Shown here in pieces: positions 1 through 9,497 of a stretch of 50,732 nucleotides of DNA (the stretch's first letter is position 1; the number at the start of each line of letters is the position of its first letter). Under the pieces are notes generated by a model. That model was not told the DNA's origin, did no database searches, and saw nothing but the letters and a program-made list of their open reading frames with translations. The position numbers and the translations under genes are program-made. The DNA is from Cellulomonas citrea (GTDB lineage Bacteria > Actinomycetota > Actinomycetes > Actinomycetales > Cellulomonadaceae): the NCBI RefSeq assembly GCF_009829685.1, contig NZ_VWSD01000006.1:1-50732 (forward strand). The letters are read 5' to 3'.

Positions 1-885
1 CGGGTCGTCCCGGGGATCGTGGGTGAGTGCGGCGACGGCTGCGGCCAGGGTGCTGGCCAGGGTGCGACGGGGTTGTGGCGCGGGTTCGGGCTCGGGGGCC
101 GGCTCGTTCTCGGTGCGCAGCACCCCGAGCAGCCGCCGCATGTCGGTGAGGGCGGCCCGCCCGGTCTCGGCGATGGTCTCGAGCGACCTGGTGGCGGCCT
201 GCGGGTCGGCGGCGGCGGCGTACCTGCCCCCGTCGGCCTGGGCGATCATCACGGTGAGCGAGTGGGCGACGATGTCGTGCATCTCGCGGGCGATCCGGGA
301 CCGTTCGGCGGCCGCGGCGAGCCGGGCCTGCTGGTCGCGTTCGACCTCGAGGCGTCGGGCCCGGTCGCGCAGCGAGTCGACGGCCTCCCGGCGTGCTCGG
401 CGCGCCAGCGCGAGTGCCCAGGTGGCCAGCATCATGAGGCTCGTCACCACGGCGGTCCCGACGACCGTCTCCGCTCCGCCGCGCATGAGCAGCGAGAGCA
501 GCAGCGCGCCGACCAGCCCGCCGCTGATGGCGACCCGGGCGGCCCACCGCGGGCCGTGCACCGTCACCGACCACAGCGCGACGAGCACGACGAGGTCGAC
601 CGGCAGGATGAGCGGGGGACCGAGCAGCATGTGGCCGAGCGCCACGGTGTAGACCGCGGCGGACGAGGCGGCCGGACGCACCCGCCGCCAGGCGAGCGGG
701 GCGACCATGAGGGCGGCGACCACGGGGACGGACCAGGACGTCCCGGGCGGGCCCTGGTAGGTCTCCCACATGTCCCACCCGGTCGCGGTGGGCACGACGA
801 TGAGCGCGGTGAACGCGGCGCTGAGCGCGTCGACGGCGAACCGGTGGCGGTCGGACCACGCCAGCACCCGACCCCATACGCCCAT
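1..885 (-). CDS. Sensor histidine kinase, NarL-type (HisKA_3), C-terminus cut by window edge
   Basis: The open frame starts at ATG 885 and runs without a stop off the left edge (295 codons seen). The N-terminal half is a hydrophobic sensor with several membrane spans (about residues 20-160). A basic helical segment follows, then the dimerisation/phosphoacceptor box IAREMHDIVAHSL with the likely phosphorylated His at 203. This E-M-H-D form is typical of HisKA_3 kinases that partner NarL/FixJ regulators. The ATP-binding domain lies outside the window, and the last residues seen are a Pro/Ala-rich stretch. The start is supported by a TACCCT hexamer six bases upstream with no ribosome-binding site. 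It is divergent from the response regulator at 1034, which is OmpR-type and so probably not its partner; its own regulator should lie to the left. The signal is unknown. Confidence 0.88.
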   Translation of the reverse strand, partial: MGVWGRVLAWSDRHRFAVDALSAAFTALIVVPTATGWDMWETYQGPPGTSWSVPVVAALMVAPLAWRRVRPAASSAAVYTVALGHMLLGPPLILPVDLVVLVALWSVTVHGPRWAARVAISGGLVGALLLSLLMRGGAETVVGTAVVTSLMMLATWALALARRARREAVDSLRDRARRLEVERDQQARLAAAAERSRIAREMHDIVAHSLTVMIAQADGGRYAAAADPQAATRSLETIAETGRAALTDMRRLLGVLRTENEPAPEPEPAPQPRRTLASTLAAAVAALTHDPRDDP

Positions 886-891
886 CCGACC

Positions 892-897
892 AGGGTA
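892..897 (-). promoter_or_regulatory. Putative -10 hexamer, leaderless start of the left-edge kinase
   Basis: TACCCT lies six bases before ATG 885 on the minus strand, with no Shine-Dalgarno sequence between them. This fits an actinobacterial TANNNT -10 element giving a leaderless mRNA. No convincing -35 was seen. Confidence 0.45.
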
Positions 898-1021
898 GGC
901 GGGCGGGTCGGTGCGGCGCGTACGCCCGGGGGTGGACCGCCGCGGAGGACTGTCTGCGCCTGGGGGTGGAGCGTGGCGTACGTCGCGTCGGCAAACGCGG
1001 GTCCTGCGGGGGTTCGTGACC

Positions 1022-1027
1022 TAGCAT
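1022..1027 (+). promoter_or_regulatory. Putative -10 hexamer, leaderless start of the response regulator
   Basis: TAGCAT lies six bases before GTG 1034, and no ribosome-binding site precedes the GTG. It matches the pattern seen at several other transcript starts in this window. Confidence 0.45.
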
Positions 1028-1033
1028 GGGGCT

Positions 1034-1726
1034 GTGACGCGCGTACTGCTGGCTGAGGATGACCCTGCCATTGCAGAGCCTTTGGCTCGCGCGTTGTCCC
1101 GTGAAGGCTATGACGTCAAAGTGCAAGGCACTGGTCAAGGCGCCATCGACGGGGCGTCGTCGGCCGATCTGGTGGTCCTCGACCTCGGTCTGCCGGACAT
1201 GGATGGCCTGGACGTGGCCCGGGCGATCCGCGCGCAGGGGTTGTCCACCCCGGTCCTCGTGCTCACGGCGCGCGCCGACGAGGTGGATCTCGTCGTCGGG
1301 CTCGACGCCGGCGCCGACGACTACGTGACCAAACCGTTCCGGCTCGCCGAGCTGCTGGCCCGGGTCCGCGCGCTGCTGCGTCGCACCGGTGCCGACACCG
1401 TCGACGAGGACGAGCTGCGGGCCCAGAACGTGCGCGTCGACGTGGCCGCCCACCGGGCTTTCCAGGGCGAGCGCGAGCTGCACCTCACGGCCAAGGAGTT
1501 CGACCTGCTCCGGGTGCTGGTCGCGGCGGTCGGCACCGTGGTGTCCCGCGACGCGATCATGCGCGAGGTCTGGGGCTCGGACCCGAACGGCTCGACGAAG
1601 ACCCTCGACATGCACGTGTCCTGGCTGCGGCGCAAGCTCGGCGACGACGCGAACTCCCCGCGCTACATCACCACCGTGCGCGGGATGGGGTTCCGCTTCG
1701 AGGCGGACGCGGGAGACCGGGTCTAG
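1034..1726 (+). CDS. OmpR/PhoB-family two-component response regulator
   Basis: 230 residues, the normal length for the family. The receiver domain spans about residues 3-115, with the acidic pocket D9/D10, the phosphoacceptor D50 in VVLDLGLPDMDG and K100 in YVTKPF. A winged-helix DNA-binding domain (about 130-225) follows, ending in the family-typical YITTVRGMGFRF. It should bind promoter DNA when phosphorylated. Three bases separate its TAG stop from the GTG start of the histidine kinase at 1730, so the pair is one operon. GTG 1034 is chosen because a TAGCAT hexamer sits six bases upstream and the receiver fold begins at once (MTRVLLAEDD). Targets cannot be told from the sequence; nearby glycan genes are only a guess. 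Confidence 0.95.
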   Translation: MTRVLLAEDDPAIAEPLARALSREGYDVKVQGTGQGAIDGASSADLVVLDLGLPDMDGLDVARAIRAQGLSTPVLVLTARADEVDLVVGLDAGADDYVTKPFRLAELLARVRALLRRTGADTVDEDELRAQNVRVDVAAHRAFQGERELHLTAKEFDLLRVLVAAVGTVVSRDAIMREVWGSDPNGSTKTLDMHVSWLRRKLGDDANSPRYITTVRGMGFRFEADAGDRV

Positions 1727-1729
1727 CCG

Positions 1730-3052
1730 GTGCGTCGCCGGGTCCTGCAGGCGACCATCGCGGCGGTCACCGTCGCGGTGGTGCTGCTCGGCTTCCCTCT
1801 GGCCTTCCTCGGTGCCCAGCTGGTGCGGCAGGCCCAGGTCCAGGCCCTGGAGTCACGTGCGCAGTCGGCGGTGCGGGCCGTCGACTTCCGCATCGAGCAG
1901 CAGATCCCGCTCACCCGCCAGACGCTCGAGCCCTACACCGGCGGCCCCGGGCAGGTGAGCGCATCGGTCGTGCTCACCACCGCCGAGGGCCGGGTGCTCA
2001 CCGCGGGCACCCCGGTCACCGGGTCCACGATCCAGGTCTCGGCCACCTCGAACGAGGGCACGGTGGTCGTCCTCACGGCCTCGTGGTGGGACGTGTTCTG
2101 GCTGTCGTTGCGGATCATCGGGCTCGTCGTGGCTGCGGCGGTGATCGCCTTCGGCGCCTCGATCGCGATGGCGACCTGGCAGGCGAACCGGCTCTCGGCG
2201 CCCCTGGTCTACCTGGCTGCCTCGGCCGAGCAGCTGGGCTCGGGGCAGGTGCGCCCGCACCTCAAGCCGTCCGGGGTCGAGGAGATCGACCTGGTCGCGG
2301 CCGAGCTGTCCCGCAGCGCCGACCGGATGGCCGGGCGGCTGGCCGCCGAACGGCAGTTCGCCTCCGACGCGAGCCACCAGCTGCGCACCCCGCTGACCGC
2401 GCTGTCGATGCGGCTCGAGGAGATCATGCTCACGGCCTCCCAGGAGCATGTGCGCGAGGAGGCCCGCATCTCCCTGGAGCAGGTCGAGCGGCTGGTGCGG
2501 GTGGTCGACGACCTGCTCACCAGCTCGCGCCGCGCCGCAGGCGGCACCACGGAGGCCGTCGAGCTCGCGGAGATCCTGCACCAGCAGGAGGAGGAGTGGG
2601 CCGTCCCGTTCGCCGAGGCCGGTCGACGGCTCGTCGTGCACGCCGACCCGGCGTTGCAGGTGCTGGCCACCCCCGGGGCGTTGGCCCAGGTGCTCGCCAC
2701 CCTCATCGAGAACTCGCTCAAGCACGGGGGTGGGACGACGACCGTCCGCACCCGTCCGGGCAGCTCCGCCCGGTCGGTGGTGCTCGAGGTGGCCGATGAG
2801 GGTGCGGGTGTTCCGGACGAGCTCGCACCGCGCATCTTCGAACGGAACGTGACCTCCGGTGCCGGGACCGGGCTCGGGCTCGCGCTCGCCCGTGACCTGG
2901 CGTCGGCCGACGGCGGGCGGCTCGAGCTCGCCCAGCGCAGACCGGCCGTCTTCGCCCTGTTCCTGTCGGCGGTGCCCGCTGCGCTGCGGACCGACGTCGT
3001 GCTGCCGATGGGCCCGGCCGTGGCGACCCGCCCGGAGCGCCGCCGTCGCTGA
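1730..3052 (+). CDS. HAMP-domain sensor histidine kinase
   Basis: 440 residues. Two membrane helices (about 7-32 and 122-150) flank a short extracytoplasmic sensor of about 90 residues. HAMP follows, then the HisKA box ASDASHQLRTPLTAL with the phosphoacceptor His at 216, and a HATPase with N-box LIENSLKHGG, G1 DEGAGVP and G2 GTGLGLALA. It would autophosphorylate and pass phosphate to the regulator encoded three bases upstream. The GTG start lacks a well-spaced ribosome-binding site, so it may depend on translation of the upstream gene. The kinase motifs are intact and the length is usual for the class. The stop faces that of the GtrA-like gene six bases away. The ligand is unknown. Confidence 0.94.
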   Translation: MRRRVLQATIAAVTVAVVLLGFPLAFLGAQLVRQAQVQALESRAQSAVRAVDFRIEQQIPLTRQTLEPYTGGPGQVSASVVLTTAEGRVLTAGTPVTGSTIQVSATSNEGTVVVLTASWWDVFWLSLRIIGLVVAAAVIAFGASIAMATWQANRLSAPLVYLAASAEQLGSGQVRPHLKPSGVEEIDLVAAELSRSADRMAGRLAAERQFASDASHQLRTPLTALSMRLEEIMLTASQEHVREEARISLEQVERLVRVVDDLLTSSRRAAGGTTEAVELAEILHQQEEEWAVPFAEAGRRLVVHADPALQVLATPGALAQVLATLIENSLKHGGGTTTVRTRPGSSARSVVLEVADEGAGVPDELAPRIFERNVTSGAGTGLGLALARDLASADGGRLELAQRRPAVFALFLSAVPAALRTDVVLPMGPAVATRPERRRR

Positions 3053-3058
3053 CCGGGC

Positions 3059-3592
3059 TCAGGCCTTGGCGGCGTGCCGGTTGCGCACGTGCCGGAACGT
3101 CCACACCTTGTTGACGGCGAAGTTCACCGGCATCGTCACGACGATCGTGATGAGCTGCGCCCAGTACTCGCGCGAGTGCAAGCCCGCGTTCTCGTGGAAG
3201 AAGGCGGCCGACAGGTACACCGGCGACGTCGGGTTCGTGAGGCCGATCTTGACGAACAGACCGACGAGCGCCGCCACGGAGCCGACCGTGAGGAACGGCC
3301 AGAACTCGGCCCACCACGGCGCGCGCTGCGCGGAGCGGAACGTCCAGTGCCGGTTGAGCACGAAGTTGAACAGGTTCGCCACGAGGAACGCCACGATCCA
3401 CACCAGCGACGTGAAGCGCAGGCTGAACTCGCTGCCGGGGATGTGCCACAGCACGCGCTGGGCGTTGACCGTGCCGCCGTTGGCCTTGTTCATCGCGACC
3501 GCGACGAGCATGTTGACGACCACACCGCCGCCGCCGACGAGGCCGAACTTCACGAACTGGTGCACGGCGCGCCGCAGGCGGTTCAGGTCCAC
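3059..3592 (-). CDS. GtrA-like membrane protein
   Basis: 177 residues with four predicted membrane helices and the GtrA signature, an early FVKFGLVGGGGVVVN segment followed by NLFNFVLNRHWTF. GtrA-like proteins are thought to help move polyprenyl-phosphate-linked sugars across the membrane, or to assist GT-C enzymes. Start GTG 3592 has a TAGGGT hexamer nine bases upstream. It is divergent from purK, and in M. tuberculosis a GtrA-like gene (Rv3277) likewise neighbours purK, so this gene may belong to the conserved flank and not to the glycan locus. It could still serve the polyprenyl-phosphate glycosyltransferases at 37.2 and 29.5 kb. The family call is firm, the substrate is not. Confidence 0.88.
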   Translation of the reverse strand: MDLNRLRRAVHQFVKFGLVGGGGVVVNMLVAVAMNKANGGTVNAQRVLWHIPGSEFSLRFTSLVWIVAFLVANLFNFVLNRHWTFRSAQRAPWWAEFWPFLTVGSVAALVGLFVKIGLTNPTSPVYLSAAFFHENAGLHSREYWAQLITIVVTMPVNFAVNKVWTFRHVRNRHAAKA

Positions 3593-3601
3593 AAGCCGGT
3601 C

Positions 3602-3607
3602 ACCCTA
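3602..3607 (-). promoter_or_regulatory. Putative -10 hexamer of the GtrA-like gene
   Basis: TAGGGT lies nine bases before GTG 3592 on the minus strand, within the 79-base divergent gap shared with purK. Confidence 0.35.
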
Positions 3608-3657
3608 CAGGCGCGCGTCCGTGCGAACCTGGGCGTTCGGTCGCCGGTCGGCCCCGC

Positions 3658-3663
3658 TAGGCT
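3658..3663 (+). promoter_or_regulatory. Putative -10 hexamer, leaderless start of purK
   Basis: TAGGCT lies eight bases before GTG 3672, with no ribosome-binding site. It supports that GTG over any earlier codon in the same long open frame. Confidence 0.4.
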
Positions 3664-3671
3664 CGACGCCC

Positions 3672-4850
3672 GTGGGTGCACCGGTGGTCGCAGTCGTGGG
3701 TGGTGGGCAGCTCGCCCGGATGATGTCGCAGGCGGCGACCTCGCTCGGGGTGCGGCTGCGGGTCCTCGTGGAGGCGTCGGACGGCTCGACGGGGCTCGTC
3801 GTCGTCGACGCGCCCGTCGGTGCTGCGTCCGACGAGAGCGCGGTGCTCGACCTCGTCGACGGCGCCGACGTGCTCACCTTCGAGCACGAGCACGTCCCGC
3901 CGGCGATCCTCGCGGCCGTCGGGGCCCGCGGCGTGCCCGTGCGACCGGGAGCCGACGCACTCGTCCACGCCCAGGACAAGCTCGTCATGCGACGACGGCT
4001 CACCGAGCTGGGGCTGCCGGTGCCCGCGTGGGCGCCCGTGCGGGACCTGGACGAGCTGGAGGCCTTCCTCGCCGCGAGCGGCGGCGAGGCGGTCGTCAAG
4101 ACGGCCCGCGGCGGTTACGACGGCAAGGGCGTGCGGGTGGTCGACGACGCCCACGAGGCGGCGGACTGGCTTGCCGCCGCGGCGGACGGGACGGGCCCGG
4201 CGCTGCTGGCCGAGGAGAAGGTGCCGTTCAGCCGCGAGCTTGCGGTGCTCGTGGCCCGACGACCGTCGGGTGAGCTCATGACGTGGCCGGTCGTCGAGTC
4301 GGTGCAGCGCGACGGCGTCTGCGAGCAGGTGATCGCGCCGGCACCCGAGCTGCACCCGGCGACCGCGGCGCAGGCCGTGGCCGTCGCCCGTGCGATCGCC
4401 GAGGGGCTGCAGGTCGTCGGCGTTCTGGCCGTCGAGCTCTTCGAGGTGCCGGCCGGGCCCGGCGAGCCGCCGACGGTGCTCGTCAACGAGCTGGCGATGC
4501 GACCGCACAACTGCGGGCACTGGACCATCGACGGCTCGCTCACCAGCCAGTTCGAGCAGCACCTGCGGGCGGTGCTCGACCTGCCGCTGGGTGCGACGAC
4601 GCCCCGGGCGCCGTGCACCGTCATGGTCAACGTGCTGGGCTCGGAGCTCACGGACCTCACCGACGCCCTGCCGGCCGTGCTGACCGATCCGGGGGTCAAG
4701 GTCCACCTCTACGGCAAGCAGGTGCGCCCTGGCCGCAAGCTCGGGCACGTGACCGTCTGCGGGGACGACCTCGACGCGGTGCGCGCCCGTGCGCTGGCCG
4801 CGGCGGCCCTGCTGCGCGGTGAGGCCGCTGCTCCCGGCGGTGCACGATGA
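3672..4850 (+). CDS. purK: N5-carboxyaminoimidazole ribonucleotide synthase
   Basis: 392 residues. It catalyses ATP- and bicarbonate-dependent carboxylation of AIR to N5-CAIR in purine synthesis. The N-terminal Rossmann-like part has [11 protein letters not shown]. The ATP-grasp core includes [14 protein letters not shown] (about residues 140-153), and the C-terminal part carries [16 protein letters not shown], typical of PurK. The open frame extends far upstream, but homology begins at GTG 3672, where a TAGGCT hexamer also sits at leaderless distance. purE follows 31 bases downstream in the same direction, giving the usual purK-purE pair. This is a housekeeping gene marking the conserved left flank of the glycan locus. 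Confidence 0.96.
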   Translation: MGAPVVAVVGGGQLARMMSQAATSLGVRLRVLVEASDGSTGLVVVDAPVGAASDESAVLDLVDGADVLTFEHEHVPPAILAAVGARGVPVRPGADALVHAQDKLVMRRRLTELGLPVPAWAPVRDLDELEAFLAASGGEAVVKTARGGYDGKGVRVVDDAHEAADWLAAAADGTGPALLAEEKVPFSRELAVLVARRPSGELMTWPVVESVQRDGVCEQVIAPAPELHPATAAQAVAVARAIAEGLQVVGVLAVELFEVPAGPGEPPTVLVNELAMRPHNCGHWTIDGSLTSQFEQHLRAVLDLPLGATTPRAPCTVMVNVLGSELTDLTDALPAVLTDPGVKVHLYGKQVRPGRKLGHVTVCGDDLDAVRARALAAAALLRGEAAAPGGAR

Positions 4851-4881
4851 TGGTGGTTCGACCCAGCGCATGGAGGACGGC

Positions 4882-5421
4882 ATGACACAGCAGCCCCTGG
4901 TCGGCGTCGTGATGGGGTCGGACTCCGACTGGCCGGTGATGGAGGCGGCGGCCACCGCGCTCACCGAGTTCGACGTGCCCTACGAGGTGGACGTCGTCTC
5001 GGCGCACCGTCAGCCGGCGAAGATGCTCGACTACGGGCGACAGGCAGCCGCACGAGGGCTGCGGGTCATCGTCGCCGGTGCCGGCGGAGCGGCCCACCTG
5101 CCGGGGATGCTCGCGGCCGCGACCGTGCTGCCCGTCATCGGGGTGCCGGTCCCGCTGGCCCACCTCGACGGCCTTGACTCGCTGCTGTCGATCGTCCAGA
5201 TGCCGGCCGGTGTCCCGGTCGCGACGGTGTCCGTGGGCGGCGCCCGCAACGCGGGACTGCTCGCGGTGCGCATCCTGGCGGCAGGTCGCGATGAGCGCGC
5301 CGAGCAGCTGCGCGCGGCGATGGCCGTGTTCCAGGACGAGCTGCGCGCGGTGGCCGACGCCAAGGGCGAGCGGCTGCGGGCCCGCGCCTCGGGCACGGCA
5401 CGTACCGGTTTCACCGCCTGA
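4882..5421 (+). CDS. purE: N5-carboxyaminoimidazole ribonucleotide mutase, class I
   Basis: 179 residues. It converts N5-CAIR to CAIR, the step after PurK. The N-terminal [14 protein letters not shown] and the VSAHRQP segment are the phosphate- and substrate-binding motifs of class I PurE, and [11 protein letters not shown] is the conserved active-site loop. ATG 4882 is preferred over in-frame ATG 4870 because GGAGGA (4872-4877) lies between them at workable spacing. The C-terminal tail is slightly extended and basic. A short perfect hairpin spans the stop codon. Confidence 0.96.
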   Translation: MTQQPLVGVVMGSDSDWPVMEAAATALTEFDVPYEVDVVSAHRQPAKMLDYGRQAAARGLRVIVAGAGGAAHLPGMLAAATVLPVIGVPVPLAHLDGLDSLLSIVQMPAGVPVATVSVGGARNAGLLAVRILAAGRDERAEQLRAAMAVFQDELRAVADAKGERLRARASGTARTGFTA

Positions 5422-5433
5422 CGCTCGTCAGGC
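5416..5433. terminator. Hairpin between convergent purE and LCP genes
   Basis: GCCTGACG and CGTCAGGC form an eight-pair perfect inverted repeat with almost no loop (effectively seven pairs and a four-base loop), overlapping the purE stop. It could end transcription from both sides. There is no T-tract, as is common in actinobacteria. Confidence 0.45.
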
Positions 5434-5445
5434 GCCCGTCGTGCG

Positions 5446-7071
5446 TCAGTGGGTGACGCCGCCGACCGAGCCTGGCTGCAGCGTGCCGTTGCGGATCGCG
5501 TCCCAGAAGGCGGGTGAGGTGTCCGGGTCGAGCAGCACGGTGGACCCCACCTTGCCCGGCCGGTAGTCGAGGGACTTGATGGGTGGGGTCCCGGTGATCC
5601 CGTCGGGTCCGTTCGCCGCCTTGAAGGCGAGCGCGAGCCGGGCCAGGTCGAGGATCGAGGCGTGCTCGTCGACCGTGAGCGCACCGGTGCCCGCGTCGAC
5701 GAGCGCGACCTGCTGGTCGGGGTGCCAGACGAGGCTCGCCGGATCGACCTTGGCCATCACCGCCGAGACGAGCTGTCGCTGCCGCAGGCCGCGGCCGATG
5801 TCACCGGTCGGGTCGGACTTGCGCATCCGGGAGAAGGCGAGCGCCTGGTCACCGTTCACGTCGTGGCAGCCGGCCGTCCAGACCATGCCCGAGTCCTCGT
5901 CGTTGACGTCGGCGTCCCAGCACAGGTTCACGCCACCGACCGCGTCGACGACCTCTTTGACCCCGCCCATCCCGATCTCGGCGTAGTGGTCGACCGTTAG
6001 CCCGGTGATCTGTTCGACCGTCGTGACGAGCAACGGAGCACCACCCCACGCGAACGCGGCGTTGAGCTTGGCGGGGCCGTGCCCGGGGATGTCGACGTAG
6101 GTGTCGCGGGGCAGCGAGATGAGCGCGACGGGGCCGCTGGCGGGCACCTGCAGCACCATGATCGTGTCGGTGCGGGCGCCGGTGGTCCCGTCGTCCTCGA
6201 GTCCGTCCCCACCGCGCTGGTCCGACCCCGTGATGAGGTAGGTGGTGCCCCCGGTCCCGGCCGCGCCGGACAGGGCCTGCGTGTGGTGGATCTTGCCGTT
6301 GGCCCAGAACACCAGGCCGACCGGCCAGGCGATCGCGGCGACGAGCAGCAGTGCCACCACGGCCACCACCAACCGGCGGCGACGGTGCCGCTTCGTCGGG
6401 GGAGCCGGAGGTGTGGGGGAGGCGGTGCGTGCGGGTGCCGGCCGTCGGGCACCCTGCTGTGAGGCGACGGTGCGCGCGCCGGCGGGAGCCGACCGTCCCG
6501 ACGTCGGCCGCGCCGACGTCGATCGCGCTGGTGCCGACCGTGCTGCGCCGTCCGCACCAGCCGTAGCGGCGGCTCGTGCCTGGGCCGGGGTCGAGGAGGC
6601 CTGCCGTGCGGCGCCGGGTGCGCCTGCCGTGTGCGGACGGCCAGGAACGGCGATCGGTCTGCCCTCCACCCCGGGGTCGTGCGCAGCGGGTGAACCGGCT
6701 GCCGACCGTGCCGGAGTGCCGGTCCGGGGCCCGACCTCGATCGGCGCCGGTCGCCCGCCGGGCGCGGCAGGAGACGTCCCGGGCGAGGCGACGGAGCGTG
6801 AGGTCACCTGTCGCGGCCGGGCCGGGTCGGCCGGTGCCGCCGGTGCGGCGGAGCCCGACGAGACCGAGCGGGGTGCCTTGCGGGGTCCTTCGCCCGCGGC
6901 CGGGGTCTGCGGCCGGTCGGACGTCGTCCGGGCCATCCGCAGGTGGGTGGCCTGCGCACCCTCGTCGGAGGGCTGAGACCCGACGACCTGGACGTCGTCG
7001 GGCGCGGGACGGGCCCCCGCCTTCGACGGCGCGAAGCTCGGTGGGGTCGGGCGGTCGGGTCCGGTCGTCAT
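5446..7071 (-). CDS. LytR-CpsA-Psr (LCP) family cell-wall glycopolymer ligase, long disordered N-terminus
   Basis: 541 residues. The first ~230 are an unusually long Pro/Ala/Ser/Arg-rich, low-complexity cytoplasmic region. One membrane helix (about 233-256) follows, then an extracytoplasmic LCP domain (about 275-540) with YLITGSDQRGGD, RTDTIMVLQV, ISLPRDTYVDIPG, KLNAAFAWGG and GLRQRQ, covering the Arg/Asp residues that bind polyprenyl pyrophosphate. LCP proteins move lipid-linked glycopolymers onto peptidoglycan. The start is 13 bases after the stop of the LCP gene upstream, so the two form an operon. No clear ribosome-binding site precedes the ATG. The neighbouring glycan locus suggests its product as substrate; this is inference. 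Confidence 0.93.
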   Translation of the reverse strand: MTTGPDRPTPPSFAPSKAGARPAPDDVQVVGSQPSDEGAQATHLRMARTTSDRPQTPAAGEGPRKAPRSVSSGSAAPAAPADPARPRQVTSRSVASPGTSPAAPGGRPAPIEVGPRTGTPARSAAGSPAAHDPGVEGRPIAVPGRPHTAGAPGAARQASSTPAQARAAATAGADGAARSAPARSTSARPTSGRSAPAGARTVASQQGARRPAPARTASPTPPAPPTKRHRRRRLVVAVVALLLVAAIAWPVGLVFWANGKIHHTQALSGAAGTGGTTYLITGSDQRGGDGLEDDGTTGARTDTIMVLQVPASGPVALISLPRDTYVDIPGHGPAKLNAAFAWGGAPLLVTTVEQITGLTVDHYAEIGMGGVKEVVDAVGGVNLCWDADVNDEDSGMVWTAGCHDVNGDQALAFSRMRKSDPTGDIGRGLRQRQLVSAVMAKVDPASLVWHPDQQVALVDAGTGALTVDEHASILDLARLALAFKAANGPDGITGTPPIKSLDYRPGKVGSTVLLDPDTSPAFWDAIRNGTLQPGSVGGVTH

Positions 7072-7084
7072 CCGGGCAACCGGC

Positions 7085-8329
7085 CTAGGCGGCGCAGGTC
7101 TGGTTGCTCGTCAGGTCGTCCGCGCTCATCGCGTCCTTGCCGGCCTGCTTGGTCGTGGTCGGGTTCGGTGCCGGCGGCGCGGTGGTCGTGCCAGGGGCCG
7201 TCGAGCCGGACGTGGGGGTCGCGACCGGTGCCGGGGTCTCGTCCGGGACGATCGGGCGGTCAGCGGCCATGTTCGCCCAGATGGTGGTGGCCTCGGGCGT
7301 CCACGCCACACGGTTCTTGTCGCTCGGTGCCGGACCCCACGGGATCGTCATGAAGGTGATGTTCGCACCGGAGATGCCCTTGAGCCCGTAGGCCATACCG
7401 GTGAGCGTCGACAACGTCAGGCCCGGGTCCATCGTCAGCGAGCTGGAGACGGCTGACGCGAAGCCGATGAGCTCGCCTGCGTTGGTGAGCACGTTCTTGC
7501 TCAGCACCTCCTGGACCACGGCCGCCAGCAGCTGCTGCTGGTGGGCGATCCGGGTGATGTCCGAGCCGTCGGTCCCGCTCACGTGCCGGGCGCGGGCGAA
7601 CTCCAGCGCCACCTCACCGTTGAGCGTCTGCCTGCCCGCCTTGAGGTCGAGGCCCGTCATGTCGTCGGTCATGTCCGTGGGGATGCACATCGTGACGCCG
7701 CCGATGGTGTCGATCATCTTCTGGAAGCCGGCGAAGTCGACGACGACGAAGTGGTTGATGCTGACCCCGGTGTTCACCTGCACCGTGTTGATCGCGCAGG
7801 CTGCGGCGGAGGCCATGTCGCCGCCGTGGTCCCACCCGTTGGCGAAGGCGCTGTTGAACATGGCCGAGGACTGCGCCTTGGTGGTCGACCCGTTCGTCAT
7901 GTTGCAGGCCGGGATCTTCACCAGGGAGTCGCGCGGGATCGAGACCGCCTCGACGCGGGTGCGGTCGGCCGAGATGTGCAGCACGATCGCGGTGTCCGAG
8001 CGCATCCCGCCCGCGTCCCCGCCGATCTCACCGTTCACGCCCTCACGCGAGTCGGAGCCGAGCAGCAGGATGTTGATGGCCTGGCCGGCGTTCGGGTCCG
8101 TCGGGTCGGCGAGGGTGGGGGTGGTGCTGATGGTGGGCACGAGCGCCGAGACGTCGACGTGCTTGATGTTGTTCTGCAGCGTGAGCGTGACCGCAGCAGC
8201 CGACGACACACCGAACGCCAGGAGGGCGACGGTCACCAGGGCCACACCGCGCAGCACGCCGTGGCTGCGCACCTCACGACCGTGGCGGGGTCTGCTGGAA
8301 CGGTCGGCGACGTGGTGGCGGGGAGTCAC
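7085..8329 (-). CDS. LytR-CpsA-Psr (LCP) family cell-wall glycopolymer ligase
   Basis: 414 residues: a short basic N-terminus, one membrane helix (about 26-48), then an extracytoplasmic LCP domain with INILLLGSDSREG, MRSDTAIVLHI, VSIPRDSLVKIP, NSAFANGWDHGG and ARHVSGTDGSDITRIAHQQQ. The C-terminus is Pro/Thr/Ala-rich. It is first of two tandem LCP genes. GTG 8329 is supported by TACGAT six bases upstream (leaderless). In M. tuberculosis the LCP gene Rv3267 is adjacent to the TIGR03089 gene Rv3268. Here the TIGR03089 gene lies about 40 kb away across the glycan block. Confidence 0.94.
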   Translation of the reverse strand: MTPRHHVADRSSRPRHGREVRSHGVLRGVALVTVALLAFGVSSAAAVTLTLQNNIKHVDVSALVPTISTTPTLADPTDPNAGQAINILLLGSDSREGVNGEIGGDAGGMRSDTAIVLHISADRTRVEAVSIPRDSLVKIPACNMTNGSTTKAQSSAMFNSAFANGWDHGGDMASAAACAINTVQVNTGVSINHFVVVDFAGFQKMIDTIGGVTMCIPTDMTDDMTGLDLKAGRQTLNGEVALEFARARHVSGTDGSDITRIAHQQQLLAAVVQEVLSKNVLTNAGELIGFASAVSSSLTMDPGLTLSTLTGMAYGLKGISGANITFMTIPWGPAPSDKNRVAWTPEATTIWANMAADRPIVPDETPAPVATPTSGSTAPGTTTAPPAPNPTTTKQAGKDAMSADDLTSNQTCAA

Positions 8330-8335
8330 GGGATG

Positions 8336-8341
8336 ATCGTA
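8336..8341 (-). promoter_or_regulatory. Putative -10 hexamer, leaderless start of the LCP operon
   Basis: TACGAT lies six bases before GTG 8329 on the minus strand, without a ribosome-binding site. Confidence 0.45.
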
Positions 8342-8402
8342 GAAGGTCAGGTCGAGCGATCGGAGGACCTGGGGCGGGCGGGGCGTAGAGGATCTGTGCA
8401 GA

Positions 8403-9437
<1,035 letters not shown>

Positions 9438-9485
9438 CTATCGCCCGCTGTTCGTGCGACGGCCGGGAGAGCGGGAGGCGACCCC

Positions 9486-9491
9486 TACTAT
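9486..9491 (+). promoter_or_regulatory. Putative -10 hexamer, leaderless start of the AlgX-like gene
   Basis: TACTAT lies exactly six bases before ATG 9498. A GGAGG-like run is 20 bases from the ATG and too far to be its ribosome-binding site. Confidence 0.5.
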
Positions 9492-9497
9492 GGCGCC

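Noticed and set aside
2859..3671. Upstream extension of the purK reading frame
   Set aside because: It overlaps the histidine kinase and GtrA genes and has no PurK similarity; GTG 3672 fits the family start and a leaderless promoter.
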